This document shows positions 28,379-39,323 of a DNA stretch of 64,000 nucleotides, piece after piece. The notes below the pieces were generated by a model. The model had not been told where the DNA came from and did not search any database. It saw only the letters and a list, made by a program, of their open reading frames with translations. The stretch covers positions 868,001 to 932,000 of the forward strand of contig CAWJXV010000009.1 in assembly GCA_963846915.1 (NCBI GenBank), written 5' to 3'. Each line of letters opens with the position of its first letter. Position 1 is the first letter of the stretch. The position numbers were made by a program, and so were the translations under genes. This stretch comes from PALSA-612 sp963846915. GTDB taxonomy: Bacteria; Actinomycetota; Thermoleophilia; Gaiellales; Gaiellaceae.

Positions 28379-29382
28379 GCGGCGATCGCGCTCAGGGCGG
28401 GGACGATCTCGCGGCCGACGAGGCGAAGCTGGTCGAGCCGGCCGTTCAGATACGCGGTCGAGATCTCGTCTACGCCGAGGTCGGCCAGCTCGCGAATGCG
28501 CTCGAGGCAGCGCTCGGGGGGCCCGTTGATGGCGAAGTCGTCGATCAGCTCCGGCGTCACCCAGCCCGTGTGCTCGGCCGCCGAGTCGAGGTGCCCTTCG
28601 TAGTAGTCGTAGGCCTGCGTGCGCGCGTCGACGAGCCGGGTCAGCTCCTCGGGCATGCCGTGGTCGGGCACCCGCTGGATCACGTCGCCGATGTGGTTCG
28701 CGGCGCACGCGGCCGCCCATCGGCTCTCCTCGCGCGCCTCGTCGAGGTCGTCGGAGACCCACATGCCGCAGAAGATCGCCACCTCGACCTCGCCCGGATC
28801 GCGGCCCGCCTCCTCGGCGCCGGCCCGGACCTGCTCGATCGCCCAGGCGACGGCGGCCGGGTTCGCGCCGACCTGCGGCATGGCGATGTCGGCGAGCGCC
28901 CCGGCGAGGCGAAGGTTCCTCGGCCCGGTTGCCGCGACCGCGATCGGCACCCGCTCGCCGGTCGCCCAGCGAAGGCGGATCGTCGCGGCGGTCGTCTCGA
29001 CCTCGTCGCCGGCGAGCAGCGCGCGAACCTGCGGGACGACCTCGGCGAACTTCCTCGTCGCGACCTGCTTCAGGCCGAGCGTCCGCACCGCGCTGTCCCC
29101 GCGGCCGAGACCGAGGATCACGCGCCCGGGATGGAGTTGCGCGAGCGTCGCCGCGGTGCTCGCGCTGACCGTGTAGTGGCGGGTGAGCGGGTTCGCGACG
29201 GCGACCCCGAGTTGGATGCGCTCGGTCGCGAGGAGCGCGCGGGTCAGGTAGACCCAGACGTCCTCCCAGAGCATCTGCGAGTCGACGACCCAGGCGCGGT
29301 CGTAGCCCGCCTGCGCGGCCGTCTCCACCGACTCCATGAAGACCGGGAAGTCCTCCGGCAGGAAGTGCGCTCCGATCTTCAT
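28375..29382 (-). CDS. LLM class (F420-type) flavin-dependent oxidoreductase
   Basis: 335 residues, a single luciferase-like TIM barrel: MKIGAHFLPEDFPVFMESVE, ATLAQLHPGRVILGLGRGDSAVRTLGLK and PIAVAATGPRNLRLAGALAD. Such proteins use F420 or FMN to reduce or oxidise small metabolites. The ATG at 29382 is 13 bases after the upstream cysteine hydrolase stop, and its stop overlaps the hydantoinase ATG, so all three form one operon. Similar luciferase-like proteins are often found beside hydantoin or pyrimidine catabolic genes. The role here is not known. A related gene lies at 59765. Confidence 0.83.
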   Translation of the reverse strand: MKIGAHFLPEDFPVFMESVETAAQAGYDRAWVVDSQMLWEDVWVYLTRALLATERIQLGVAVANPLTRHYTVSASTAATLAQLHPGRVILGLGRGDSAVRTLGLKQVATRKFAEVVPQVRALLAGDEVETTAATIRLRWATGERVPIAVAATGPRNLRLAGALADIAMPQVGANPAAVAWAIEQVRAGAEEAGRDPGEVEVAIFCGMWVSDDLDEAREESRWAAACAANHIGDVIQRVPDHGMPEELTRLVDARTQAYDYYEGHLDSAAEHTGWVTPELIDDFAINGPPERCLERIRELADLGVDEISTAYLNGRLDQLRLVGREIVPALSAIAA

Positions 29383-29395
29383 CTCCGGTCCCCTC

Positions 29396-30052
29396 TCAGG
29401 CCTCGGCCAGCACGGACGGGAACGCCGCCAGCTCGGCAAGGGTCTGCTCGAGCGTGTTCACCTGGCCCCAGCCGACGCGGATCATCTCGATCGCCGGTCC
29501 GTGGAGATGGGGCAGTGTCGTGCCGGTCGTCTCCTCGACCACGATCGGCTTGAAGTCACGGAAGAGCGCGTCCTTGCACGTCGCGCCGACGCACTGGTTC
29601 GTCAGCACGCCCGTGATCAGGACAGTCTCCGCGCCCAGACCGCGCAGCACGAGCTCGAGGTTCGTCTGGAAGAACGCCGAGAGGCGGTTCTTCTCGACGA
29701 ACCGGTCCTCGGCCTGCGGCTGCAGCGCGGCGAGGATCTCGTACCCCCACGTGCCCGCGCGGAGGCCGCCGTCGCGCAGGACGGGGCGGAGCTCCATGAA
29801 CGGCCCGCCGTCCTCGACGCCGTGCGTGCCGTGCCGTGTCCAGACGACGGGAACGCTGCGCTCGCGGCAGGCGGCGACGAGCCGCTCGACCGGCTCGATG
29901 ACCCGCTGCATGTGCGAGATGTCGATGTCGGACTTCGCGTACCACCCGTCGGCGTGCAGGAAGTCGTTCTGCAGGTCGATGTTGACGAGCACCGTCCGCC
30001 CGGGGACGAGCGGCCATGACGTCGTCTCGAAGGGATCGCGAAAGTCAGACAT
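29396..30052 (-). CDS. Isochorismatase-family cysteine hydrolase
   Basis: 218 residues with the family catalytic triad: Asp26 in NIDLQNDFLHADGWY, Lys121 in VEKNRLSAFFQTN and Cys154 in GVLTNQCVGATCKDAL. Members hydrolyse amides or carbamoyl compounds (nicotinamidase, N-carbamoylsarcosine amidase, ureidoacrylate amidohydrolase). First gene of the operon with the flavin oxidoreductase and the fused hydantoinase, whose product would be an N-carbamoyl compound, a logical substrate. That role is inference. Confidence 0.85.
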   Translation of the reverse strand: MSDFRDPFETTSWPLVPGRTVLVNIDLQNDFLHADGWYAKSDIDISHMQRVIEPVERLVAACRERSVPVVWTRHGTHGVEDGGPFMELRPVLRDGGLRAGTWGYEILAALQPQAEDRFVEKNRLSAFFQTNLELVLRGLGAETVLITGVLTNQCVGATCKDALFRDFKPIVVEETTGTTLPHLHGPAIEMIRVGWGQVNTLEQTLAELAAFPSVLAEA

Positions 30053-30061
30053 ACGGCACGT

Positions 30062-32546
30062 CTAACGCCGCTCGGCGGCCGTGTCAACTGTCCGAGCGCG
30101 CGCGAGCTCGATGGCCTGGTCCCACGTCATCGCTCGTCCTTCGTCGAAGGTCGTGTCGGCTCGTACCTCGCCCAGCCTGGCTCGGGCTGCGCCGAGGTCG
30201 CGCTGGCGCCATGGCTTGGCAAACGGATGCATGTCAAACGGGTCAGTTACGCCGAGCTCCTTCCATTTCGCGTCGGCGGCTCCCTCGAGCCGGAGCGCGT
30301 CTTCATCTCGTCCGAGGCCGCCGGCGGTCATGGCGAGCCCGAGCACCTCCGTGGCTTGTTGGGTCACATCGCCGATGGCGAGCGCGGCTTCGAGGGCGTC
30401 CAGCCGGTGCTGTTCGGCGAGGGTGTAGTCCTGCCGATGCATGGCGCAGTCGGCGAGGTAGTGATCGGACGAGAACATGTTCGCGACGTCTTCGCTGTCG
30501 CGCGTCGAGGCGTAGAGCTCCAGCGCCAGCGGTTCCGCGCGCTCGAACTCCTCTGTAGCCAGGAGCGTCTGGCAAACGGCGGAGATCGAACGATTGATGA
30601 GTTCGTGATGACCGAGACGGCGCGTGTGCTCGAGGTTCTGCTCGAAGAGCTGAAGCGCCCGCGACAGCTCCCCTTCCGCGTAGAGAGCCCAGCCGAGCGC
30701 GTCTCGGGCTGCGGCCAGCTGCGTCTCGTCCCCAAGGGTACGCAAGAGCTCGATCGCCCGCTCGATTCGACTCAGCGCGCTCGCCGACCGCCCTTGCATC
30801 GCGTCGATCGACCCCAGGGCGGTGAGAGCCCGTGCAGTCAGCTGGCCATCCTCTACGCTTGATGCCAGCGCCTCTTCGAGTCTCCGCGAGCCTTCCGTGA
30901 AGTGCGATCTCGACTCCCAGAACCAGCCGAGCGCACCGGCGAGCTGGAGGCAGCGGAAGGCATCGCGCTCCTGCAGGTAGTCGAGCGCAGCGCGGAGGTT
31001 GTCGTGCTCTGCCTCGAGCCTCCTGACCCAGGTCAGGCCACGGTCGAACCGCTCCGTGTAGGCGAGCTCGCCGATCGCCAGGTAACGATCGGCGTGTCGG
31101 CTGCGCACCGCGTCGGCCTCGCCGCCTTCCTCCAGGAGCTCGCGGGCATACTCGCGGATCGTCTCCAGCATCCAGAAGCGCTCGCCGCTTCGCCGCAGCA
31201 GGCTCTTGTCGTGGAGCGATTGCAGACCGGCGACGTCGGCGCCGGCGACCTCCTCGGCGCTTTCGAGCGTGCAGCCGCCGCGAAAAACCGCCATGCGGGC
31301 GAAGAGCGGCTTCTCGTCCTCCGCGAGCAGGTCGTACGACCAGGCGATCGTCGCCCGGAGCGTCTGCTGGCGGGGGTCGGCGTCGCGGCCGGCGCGGAAC
31401 AGGTCCAGCCGCTGCGAGATCCGCTCGAGGATCTGGGCCGGTGTGAGCACGCTGACCCGGGCCGCCGCGAGCTCGAGCGCCAGTGGCAGGTTGTCGAGCC
31501 GGTCGCAGAGCTCGACGACCGCGTCGTCCCCATCGATCCGCGCCCGCACGCAGAACAGCTCCGCTGCCTCCGGCTCGGCGAGAGCCGGCACCGGGTAGAC
31601 GACCTCACCGTCGACCCGCAACAGCTCCCGGCTCGTGACGAGCAACCGCAGGTTCCGACAGGCGCGCAGCAGCGCCGCCAGCTCGGCCGCCGACTCGACC
31701 ACCTGCTCCAGGTTGTCGAGCACGAGCAGGAGCTGCTTGTCGCCGATGTGCGCTGCCAGCTCCTGCTTCGCCCCCAGCGTCTGGGCGATCGTGTCCACGA
31801 CCAGCGCCGGATCCCGGACCGGCCCCAGCCCGATCCAGAACACGCCCGCCTTGAAGTCGCTCACCAGCTCGCCCGCCGCCTCGATCGCCAGCCGCGTCTT
31901 CCCCGTCCCGCCCGGGCCGGCGAGCGTCACCAGCCGCGCCCCCTCGTTCCGAACCAACGACACCACCTCGTCCACTTCGCGTTCCCGGCCGACGAATGAG
32001 GAGAGCGGCAGGGGGAGGTTCGTGCTCGAGATCGTCCGCAGCGGCGGAAAGCGATCGGCTCCGAGCTGGAACAGCGAGACCGGCTCGGCGAAGTCCTTCA
32101 ACCGGTGCTTGCCGAGGTCGAGCACATCCTCGGCCACCAGCTCGCGGGTCGCTCCCGACAGCAGCACCTGGCCGCCGTGAGCCGCGCTCATGATCCTGGC
32201 CGCCTTGTGCACGTCGGCGCCCACGTATTTGGGCGGATCGAGGAGCGGCTCACCCGTATGCACACCCACCCGGATCCGCACCGGCCCGTCGGCAAGCGAC
32301 GCCATCGCCTGCTCCACCGCCGAGACCGCCCCCGACGCCGACGGCGAACGCGTAGAAGAGGCCGTCGCCCGCGTCGTCGACCTCGTAGCCCGACTGCGCA
32401 GCGAAGGCCTTCCGCACGACCCGACGGTGGTCGGCCAGCGCTTCTCGGTAAGCCTCCACGCCCAACTCGTCCAGCAGCGCCGTCGAACCCTCGATGTCCG
32501 TGAACACCAGTGTGACCGTGCCGCCCGGCTGCACCGCTGCGCTCAC
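30062..32546 (-). CDS. Class III nucleotide cyclase - AAA/STAND ATPase - TPR regulator (frameshift near 32340)
   Basis: About 827 residues. The cyclase domain opens GGTVTLVFTDIEGSTALLDELG, with Asp17 as a metal ligand, then DDAGDGLFYAF with the second, and KYVGADVHKAARIMSAA. In the last motif the Asn that normally precedes KAAR is His, so cyclase activity is doubtful. Next is a NB-ARC-like ATPase: FVGREREVDEVVSLV, Walker A LAGPGGTGKTRLAIEAA, Walker B LLLVLDNLEQV and LLVTSRELL. The C-terminal third is TPR-like helical repeats. No LuxR HTH is evident. One extra base near 32340 separates FYAFA from the rest of the cyclase. TATGAC lies six bases before the GTG at 32546. Position inside the catabolic block suggests signal-dependent control. 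Confidence 0.8.
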
Positions 32547-32584
32547 ACGCGGGTCATATCAGCCTCCGGCCCATCCGGCATGCG

Positions 32585-35012
32585 TCAACTCCGCAGCCGC
32601 TCGCCCGCCGGGTCGTAGAGCGGTTGCTCGACGACACGCGCCGGGCGGCGCTCGCCGAGGATCTCGACCTCGAGCGCGGTTCCGTCCGCGGCGTGCTCGA
32701 CCGGCAGGTAGGCGAGCGCGATCGACTCATCGACCGTGTGCCCGTAGCCCCCGGCCATCACGTACGAGATGAGCTCCCCGTCACGTGAGCACGGGCTCGT
32801 AGCCGTGCGCATCGGCGCCGTCCGCGTCGACGACGAGCGTCGAGAGACGGATACTCGGCCGGCGAGCGAGGAGAGCCTCGCGGCCGACGAACTCGCCCTT
32901 GTCGAACGCCACGAAGCGCTCCAGGCCGGCCTCCAGAGGCGTGTAGTCGGCGGACATGTCCGCACCCCAGAGCCGGTATGCCTTCTCGAGCCGCATCGAG
33001 TCGAGAGCCCGGTAGCCGAAGTCGCGGAGGCCGAGATCGGCGCCGGCCTCGCAGAGGCGGTCGTAGAGCTCGCCCTGGTTCTCCAGCGGATGGTGGAGCT
33101 CGAAGCCGAGCTCGCCCACGTAGGACACGCGCAGGCAGATGACCTGCACGCCGCCGATCTCGACGTGGCGCGCCCGGAAGAACGGCAGCGCCTCCCGCGA
33201 GATGTCTTCAGCGGTCAGGCGCTGCACCAGCTCTCGCGACCGCGGCCCGGCGAGCGTGAGGACGCCGTAGCGATCGGTGATGTTCTCGACCTCGACCGAG
33301 CCGTTGACGGGCAAGTGCCGCTCGATCCAGGCCAGATCGTGGGTCTCGGTCGCCGCCGCCGAGACGACGTAGAAGCGCTCCGGCTTGAGGCGCGAGACGG
33401 TCAAGTCGCACTCGATTCCGCCCCTCGGCGTCAGCGCCTGCGTCAGGCAGATCCGCCCGTCCTCGGCCGGCAGCCGGTTCGCGCACATCTGGTCGAGGAA
33501 CGCTTCCGCGCCAGGCCCGGAGACCATGAACTTGGCGAAGCTCGTCTGGTCGAGGACGCCGACCGCCGAGCGCACCGCCCGGCACTCCTCGCCGACCGCG
33601 TCGAACCAGTTGCCGCGGCGGAACGAGTACTCGTCACGGGCCGGCTCGCCGTCGCGGGCGAACCAGAGCGGCCGCTCCCAGCCGAAGCGGGCGCCCATTA
33701 CCGCGCCCCTGGCGAGCAGTGTCTCGTAGAGGGGATCGGTCTTGAGCGGGCGACCGGCGGGCCGCTCCTCCTCGGGGAAGTGGATCTTGTACTCGTCCTC
33801 GAAGACTTCCGACGCCCGCGCAACGAGGTAGGACGTGGCGTTCGCGTACTCGCCGAAGCGGCGCACGTCGAGCTCCCACATGTTGTCCGAGGGCTGGCCG
33901 TCGACGATCCACTCGGCCGCGTAGGCGCCGGCACCGCCCGCGAAGACGATCCCGAAGATCGAGAAGCCTGCGAGGACGAAGAGATCGCGCTGCCCGGGCA
34001 CCCAGCCCATGAGGCAGCGTCCGTCCGGCGTGTAGGCGTCCGGCCCGTTGACGACCGTCCTGATGCCCGCGTCGGCGAAGACGGGGATGCGCTCGCCCGC
34101 CGAGACGAGGTAGCCGGAGATCCGGTCGAGGTCGGGCGGGAGCAGGCGGCTGTGAAAGCCGGCCGGGATCCCGTCGAGCGCCCACGGCAGTGGATCGCGC
34201 TCGAACGGGCCGAGCAGGAGGCCGCCGTGCTCCTGGCGGCAGTAGAACGAGCGGTCAGGGTCACGGAAGACGGGCAGCTCCGTGTCACGGTCCGCGACCT
34301 CCGGAATCGGCTCCGTGACGACGTAGTGGTGCTGCATCGGCACGAGCGGCAGCCCGTGCCCGGCCAGGCGTGCGACCTCGGGCGCCCACTGCCCGGCCGC
34401 GTTGACGACGATCTCGGCCCTGATCTCCCCCTCGGGCGTCTCGACGACCCAGCCGCCCGGGCCTCGCCGGAGGCCCGTGGCGGGCGTGTGCCGCAGGATG
34501 CGCGCGCCGAGCGACGTCGCCCCGCGCGCGAACGCGTTCGTCAACCCGGTCGGGTCGACGTGGCCGTCGGTCGGGAGGTACGCAGCCGCGAGCACGTCGC
34601 CGGGATCCATCACCGGGAACAGCTCGCCCGCCCGGTCCGGTGAGACGAGCTCGAACGGGACGCCGACCGAGCTCGCGATCCCGGCGACGTGGTGGAACTG
34701 GTGCAGGCGCTCCTCGGTGGTCGCGATCCGCAGCGAGCCACAGCGGTGGTAGTCGACGGCCTGGCCGGTCTCGCCCTCGAGCGTCTCGTACTGCTCGACG
34801 CTCCGCCTGAGCAAGCCCATCAGGTTGTAGCTCTGGTTGAACTGGGTGCAGAGCCCGGCCGCGTGCCAGGTCGAGCCGCTGGTCAGCTCGTGCTGCTCGA
34901 GGAGCACGGAGTCCGTCCAGCCGAGCCGCGCCAGGTGGTAGAGCAGGCTGCAGCCCGCGACACCGCCGCCGATCACGACCAGCTTGGCTTCCGAGAGCAT
35001 CGCTGGGATCAT
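32585..35012 (-). CDS. Second dimethylglycine/sarcosine dehydrogenase-like protein (frameshift near 32785)
   Basis: About 808 residues after correction. The FAD motif GGGVAG is at 15-20 and GSTWHA at 46-51 provides His50, the covalent-FAD position. The DAO domain runs to about 380 and ends in IFGIVFAGGAGAYAAEWI. The GcvT folate domain contains FMVSGPGAEAFLDQMCANRLP, VSYVGELGFELHHPL and RLEKAYRLWGADM. One extra base near 32785 puts a stop after GYEPVLT; the conserved end RDGELISYVMAGGYGHTVDESIALAYLP (in parts) lies in the next frame. Divergent from the carbamoylsarcosine-amidase-like gene with only 35 bases between. It would oxidise the sarcosine released by that enzyme, by inference. Confidence 0.83.
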
Positions 35013-35047
35013 CCAGTGTCAGACGAACCGACGACAAGGAGAACGCA

Positions 35048-35761
35048 ATGAGCGACGAGATCCGCGAGGCGCTCGAGAAGATCTTCTCGGCCGACTCCGA
35101 CGTCTACCAGCAGCGAGGGTTCCAGCGCCGCGTCGGCTTCGGGGAGCGGCCCGCGCAGATCCACATCGACCTCGCCAACGCCTGGACGCGGCCCGGAAAC
35201 CCGTTTACCTGCGAAGGGATGGACACGATCATCCCCGGCGTCCAGCGCCTGCTCGCGGCGGGCCGCGCCAAGGGTGTCCCCGTCGTCTACACGACGACCG
35301 CCTACGCGGTGACCGAAGGGCCTGCGAGCGACATGGGGCTCTGGCACCACAAGATCCCGGTCGAGGTGCTGAAGCTCGGGACCGACGCGGTCGCGATCGA
35401 CGAGCGGATCGCGCCGGAGCCGGGCGAGCACGTGATCGTCAAGAAGCACGCGAGCGCGTTCTTCGGCACGAACCTGGCCTCGATGCTCCGCGCGGCCGGC
35501 GTCGACACGGTGATCGTCACCGGCGTCACCATGGCGGGCTGCGTGCGGCACACGGTCGAGGACGCGATCGGCTACGGCTTCCGGCCGATCGTCGTGCGCG
35601 AGTGCGTCGGCGACCGTGTAGCGGGCGTCGTCGAATGGAACCTGTTCGACATCGACGCGAAGTTCGGCGACGTCGAGCTGCTCGAGACGGTGCTCGACTA
35701 CCTCGACGGAATCGAGCCGTTCGGCGCCGTGGCGACCGGAGCAGCGACGGAGACAAGCTGA
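35048..35761 (+). CDS. N-carbamoylsarcosine amidase-like cysteine hydrolase
   Basis: 237 residues of the isochorismatase fold, with the triad Asp41 (IHIDLANAWTRPGNPF), Lys132 (VIVKKHASAFFGTNLASML) and Cys165 (VTGVTMAGCVRHTVEDAI). The C-terminus VVEWNLFDIDAKFGDVELLETVLDYL and the block MDTIIPGVQRLLAAGRAKGVPVVYTTTAY (in parts) are what I associate with N-carbamoylsarcosine amidohydrolases rather than nicotinamidases. That enzyme gives sarcosine, CO2 and ammonia. AAGGAGA lies seven bases before the ATG. It is paired head to head with a sarcosine/dimethylglycine dehydrogenase gene, which supports the role. Substrate assignment is from memory of the family and remains to be tested. Confidence 0.78.
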   Translation: MSDEIREALEKIFSADSDVYQQRGFQRRVGFGERPAQIHIDLANAWTRPGNPFTCEGMDTIIPGVQRLLAAGRAKGVPVVYTTTAYAVTEGPASDMGLWHHKIPVEVLKLGTDAVAIDERIAPEPGEHVIVKKHASAFFGTNLASMLRAAGVDTVIVTGVTMAGCVRHTVEDAIGYGFRPIVVRECVGDRVAGVVEWNLFDIDAKFGDVELLETVLDYLDGIEPFGAVATGAATETS

Positions 35762-35767
35762 TGGGGG

Positions 35768-35797
35768 TTGACCAATCTCCAGGGTTTGTCGTAGGCT
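35768..35797 (+). promoter_or_regulatory. Promoter of the tandem-repeat surface protein
   Basis: TTGACC at 35768-35773 and TAGGCT at 35792-35797 are 18 bases apart, 58 bases upstream of the ATG at 35855. A purine-rich GGGGAGGGG site follows near 35840. Confidence 0.55.
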
Positions 35798-35854
35798 CGC
35801 GTCTTCCGGCTGACTAATTCAGCCTGGCTGCGGTGTAAGGGGAGGGGCGGAGAG

Positions 35855-38800
35855 ATGAGGCATCGAGGGCGTTGGGCGTCGTTTGTCGTGGGCGGCGCGG
35901 TACTGGCTGCGCTTCTTTTGGTGTTCGTGCCGATGGCGGCATCGTCGGGCACGGACGAATACACGGCGACTGTCACGCCGAATCATGTCGCGGCGGGCGC
36001 TACGGCTGTCTCATTGACGTTCACGATCGCCAACGACCTGGGCAGCGCTGATCTTGGCTCCGCCGACATCGCCGTGAATCCCACTTTCGGCGCGGTCACG
36101 GTCGGAGCCACGACTGCTACCGGCGGCAAGAGCTGGAGCGGAATCCTGAATGGGAGTGGAGACACGATTCAGCTCCGGGCCGGCGGCGCCGGAGACACCC
36201 TCCCCGCCGGCCAGTCGGTCAGCGTCCAGGTGACTGCGAATGCGCCGACTTCGACCGGGCCACAGGGCTGGGCGACGCAAGCGTCAGCCTCCTTGACGGA
36301 TCCGAGCGACACCCCCTTCGTCACGAACTCCAGCTCGGACACCAGCGTCATCGTCGACCCGGACCACTTCGACGTCAGCGCACCCGCAGCCGCCACCGCG
36401 GGAGACCCTTTCGACGTCACCGTCACGGCCAAGGCTGCGGACGGCTCGACGATCTCGAACTACGTGGGCACGGTTCATTTCTCGTCGACGGATCCGGGGA
36501 GCCAGACGGTTGTGCCGCTCGATTACCCGTTTACCGGCGGCGACAACGGGGTGCATACGTTCACGAACGGGGTCACGTTGACGAAGGCTGGGTCGCAGAC
36601 GGTCAGTGTCGCCGACACGGTGACGACGTCGGCGACGGGTAACTCGGACCCGATCACGGTTGGTCATGCGTCGCTTGACCATTTCACGCTTGGCTCGATC
36701 GGCGATCAGATTGCGGGCGGCGGGTTCAGCGTTTCGGCGACGGCTGAGGATGCGTTCGAGAATCCGCTTGGGGGCGATTATTCGGGGACGCCGTCGTTGT
36801 CGGGGACGTTGCATGGCTCTCCGCGCGGCTGTCCGGATGCGACTCATGCGTGCACCGAGTCGTACGGGAATCCGCCGTCGGTGTCGGCTGGTGTGGCGAC
36901 CTGGAACGGCGTCAAGGGCTACCTGGCGGAGACGGGTCGGACGGTGACTGCCACCGGCGGGAGCGCGTCGGGGACGAGCAACCCGTTCGCGGTTGGTCAT
37001 GCGTCGCTTGACCATTTCACGCTTGGCTCGATCGGCGATCAGATTGCGGGCGGCGGGTTCAGCGTTTCGGCGACGGCTGAGGATGCGTTCGAGAATCCGC
37101 TTGGGGGCGATTATTCGGGGACGCCGTCGTTGTCGGGGACGTTGCATGGCTCTCCGCGCGGCTGTCCGGATGCGACTCATGCGTGCACCGAGTCGTACGG
37201 GAATCCGCCGTCGGTGTCGGCTGGTGTGGCGACCTGGAACGGCGTCAAGGGCTACCTGGCGGAGACGGGTCGGACGGTGACTGCCACCGGCGGGAGCGCG
37301 TCGGGGACGAGCAACCCGTTCGCGGTTGGTCATGCGTCGCTTGACCATTTCACGCTTGGCTCGATCGGCGATCAGATTGCGGGCGGCGGGTTCAGCGTTT
37401 CGGCGACGGCTGAGGATGCGTTCGAGAATCCGCTTGGGGGCGATTATTCGGGGACGCCGTCGTTGTCGGGGACGTTGCATGGCTCTCCGCGCGGCTGTCC
37501 GGATGCGACTCATGCGTGCACCGAGTCGTACGGGAATCCGCCGTCGGTGTCGGCTGGTGTGGCGACCTGGAACGGCGTCAAGGGCTACCTGGCGGAGACG
37601 GGTCGGACGGTGACTGCCACCGGCGGGAGCGCGTCGGGGACGAGCAACCCGTTCGCGGTTGGTCATGCGTCGCTTGACCATTTCACGCTTGGCTCCGATC
37701 GGCGATCAGATTGCGGGCGGCGGGTTCAGCGTTTCGGCGACGGCTGAGGATGCGTTCGAGAATCCGCTTGGGGGCGATTATTCGGGGACGCCGTCGTTGT
37801 CGGGGACGTTGCATGGCTCTCCGCGCGGCTGTCCGGATGCGACTCATGCGTGCACCGAGTCGTACGGGAATCCGCCGTCGGTGTCGGCTGGTGTGGCGAC
37901 CTGGAACGGCGTCAAGGGCTACCTGGCGGAGACGGGTCGGACGGTGACCGCCACTCAGGGGTCGATCACAGGTCAGAGCAGCACCTTCACAGTCGGCCCC
38001 GCTGCACTCGACCATTTCGAGATCGCGAACATCCCTACGCAGATCGCGGGAGTGCAATTCTCGGTCCAGGCCACCGCGTTCGACGCCTTCGAGAACGTGA
38101 AGACGGACTACACCAACTCACAGAATGCCGTGCTCTCGACCGACGCCGGCAATTCCGCAAAGGGCTGCGGCGGTAGCGGCAACTCGCCGTGCCTCCCGGC
38201 TCTAGGCGCCTTCGGCTCGTGGGCCAGCGGAGTGGCGAGCGCGAACGTCACGCTCTTCAAGAGAGAAACGGGTCGTCATCTCACCGCGACCGACAGCGGC
38301 AAGACCGGAACTACCAACCCGTTCGACGTGAGCCCGAACGAGCCGGCGTCTGAGGCGTTCACGGTGCAGCCCACCCTGACGCAGGTTGCTCCGGTCGCGA
38401 TCGCGCCGGCGGTCGTTGTCACGGTCTCCGATTACTACGGCAACCCCGTTTCGGCCGGCAAGCAGGTGACGATGTCGATCGGAGCCAACCCGGGAAGCAG
38501 TACGCTCACGGGTGGAGGCCCCGTGTCGACCTTGTCGAACGGGACGGCGACCTTCGGCAGCCTCACGCTCAACAACCCTGGCGTCAACTACACGCTCGTC
38601 GCCAGCGTGCCTTCCACGGATCCTCACGTCACGAGCCCCGTGACCGCTACCAGCGGCAAGTTCGACATCGGCAACCAGGTTACGCACGGCTGCTCGGGGA
38701 ACTGCACCGCGACCGGCTCGGACAGCACCAATACGACCACCTCGACGATTACGGTCAGCGGCGGGGCTGCGGGAGACGTGCTGGGAGCGGTCGTCACGAA

Positions 38801-39296
38801 GACCCTCAAGGCGCCCGCAAACGTCTGCGCTTCCAGCGGATTCGGCCAGGCCATCGGGATCGCCGGGACTGCCGCCGACTTCATCACGACGACGAGCCAC
38901 CCGACCTTCACCATCGTCACGCGGATCGACAAGTCGATCGTCCAAAAGGCGCCGGGGCCGAACGGAGCGACCAAGTTCGAGATCTGCCTCGGTGCGCTGA
39001 ACACGCTGCATCCGGTCGCCGGGCCTCCTCCCATCACCACGTGCACCGACCCCAACACGAGCAACTCGTTCCCGAAGAAGGACGGCGGGGGCGGCTGCGC
39101 AGTCTTCAACAATTCCACCGGGTTCAACTATTTCTGGGGCGTGCTGCCCGACGCGCCGAACGGCGCGAAGTCCTGCACCGACTCGAAGATCAAGTTCCCG
39201 GTTGTCCTCTCCAAGACGAAGAACGGAGCCGGAGACGTCGTCCTGACCTCGTGCGTCCCGTCCCCGTTCGATCCGCACCCCTTCGGCGGGCCGTAG
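35855..39296 (+). CDS. Secreted protein with 111-residue tandem repeats (frameshift at about 37696)
   Basis: About 1,146 residues after correction. Residues 1-35 are a signal peptide (FVVGGAVLAALLLVFVPMAASS). A Thr/Ser-rich beta domain follows, then Ig-like repeats. One diverged unit (about 171-268), three identical units of 111 residues and most of a fourth, then a diverged fifth (LDHFEIANIPTQIAG). Each unit begins LDHFTLGSIGDQIAGGGFSVSATAEDAFENP (in parts) and has a conserved Cys pair in GCPDATHACTE. The C-terminal 300 residues are Thr/Gly-rich with further Cys pairs and end FDPHPFGGP. No LPXTG or clear membrane anchor is seen, so it is secreted or held non-covalently. Copy 4 has one extra C that breaks the frame. 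An adhesin or envelope role is a guess. Confidence 0.8.
36657..37948 (+). repeat. 333-bp perfect tandem repeat, 3.9 copies, in frame
   Basis: Units start at 36657, 36990, 37323 and 37656 and appear base-identical in the printed sequence. The one exception is an extra C in copy 4 (GGCTCCGATC instead of GGCTCGATC, about 37696). Identity ends at 37948. Complete identity even at silent sites means recent duplication or ongoing gene conversion. The units use more T and A at third codon positions than neighbouring genes. Confidence 0.95.
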
Positions 39297-39323
39297 GCAG
39301 CAGACTCGAGCGGTCGCTGCGGC

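Noticed and set aside
32781..32790. Natural early stop of the second dehydrogenase
   Set aside because: The family's conserved C-terminal strand (SYVMAGGYGHTV) lies in the next frame immediately downstream, so the stop is due to the extra base.
37690..37700. Phase-variation tract in the surface protein
   Set aside because: The change is a C to CC step, not a long homopolymer, and copies 1-3 show the normal sequence.
36657..37948. CRISPR array or intergenic satellite
   Set aside because: Units are 333 bp, contiguous without spacers, keep one reading frame and encode a conserved 111-residue domain.
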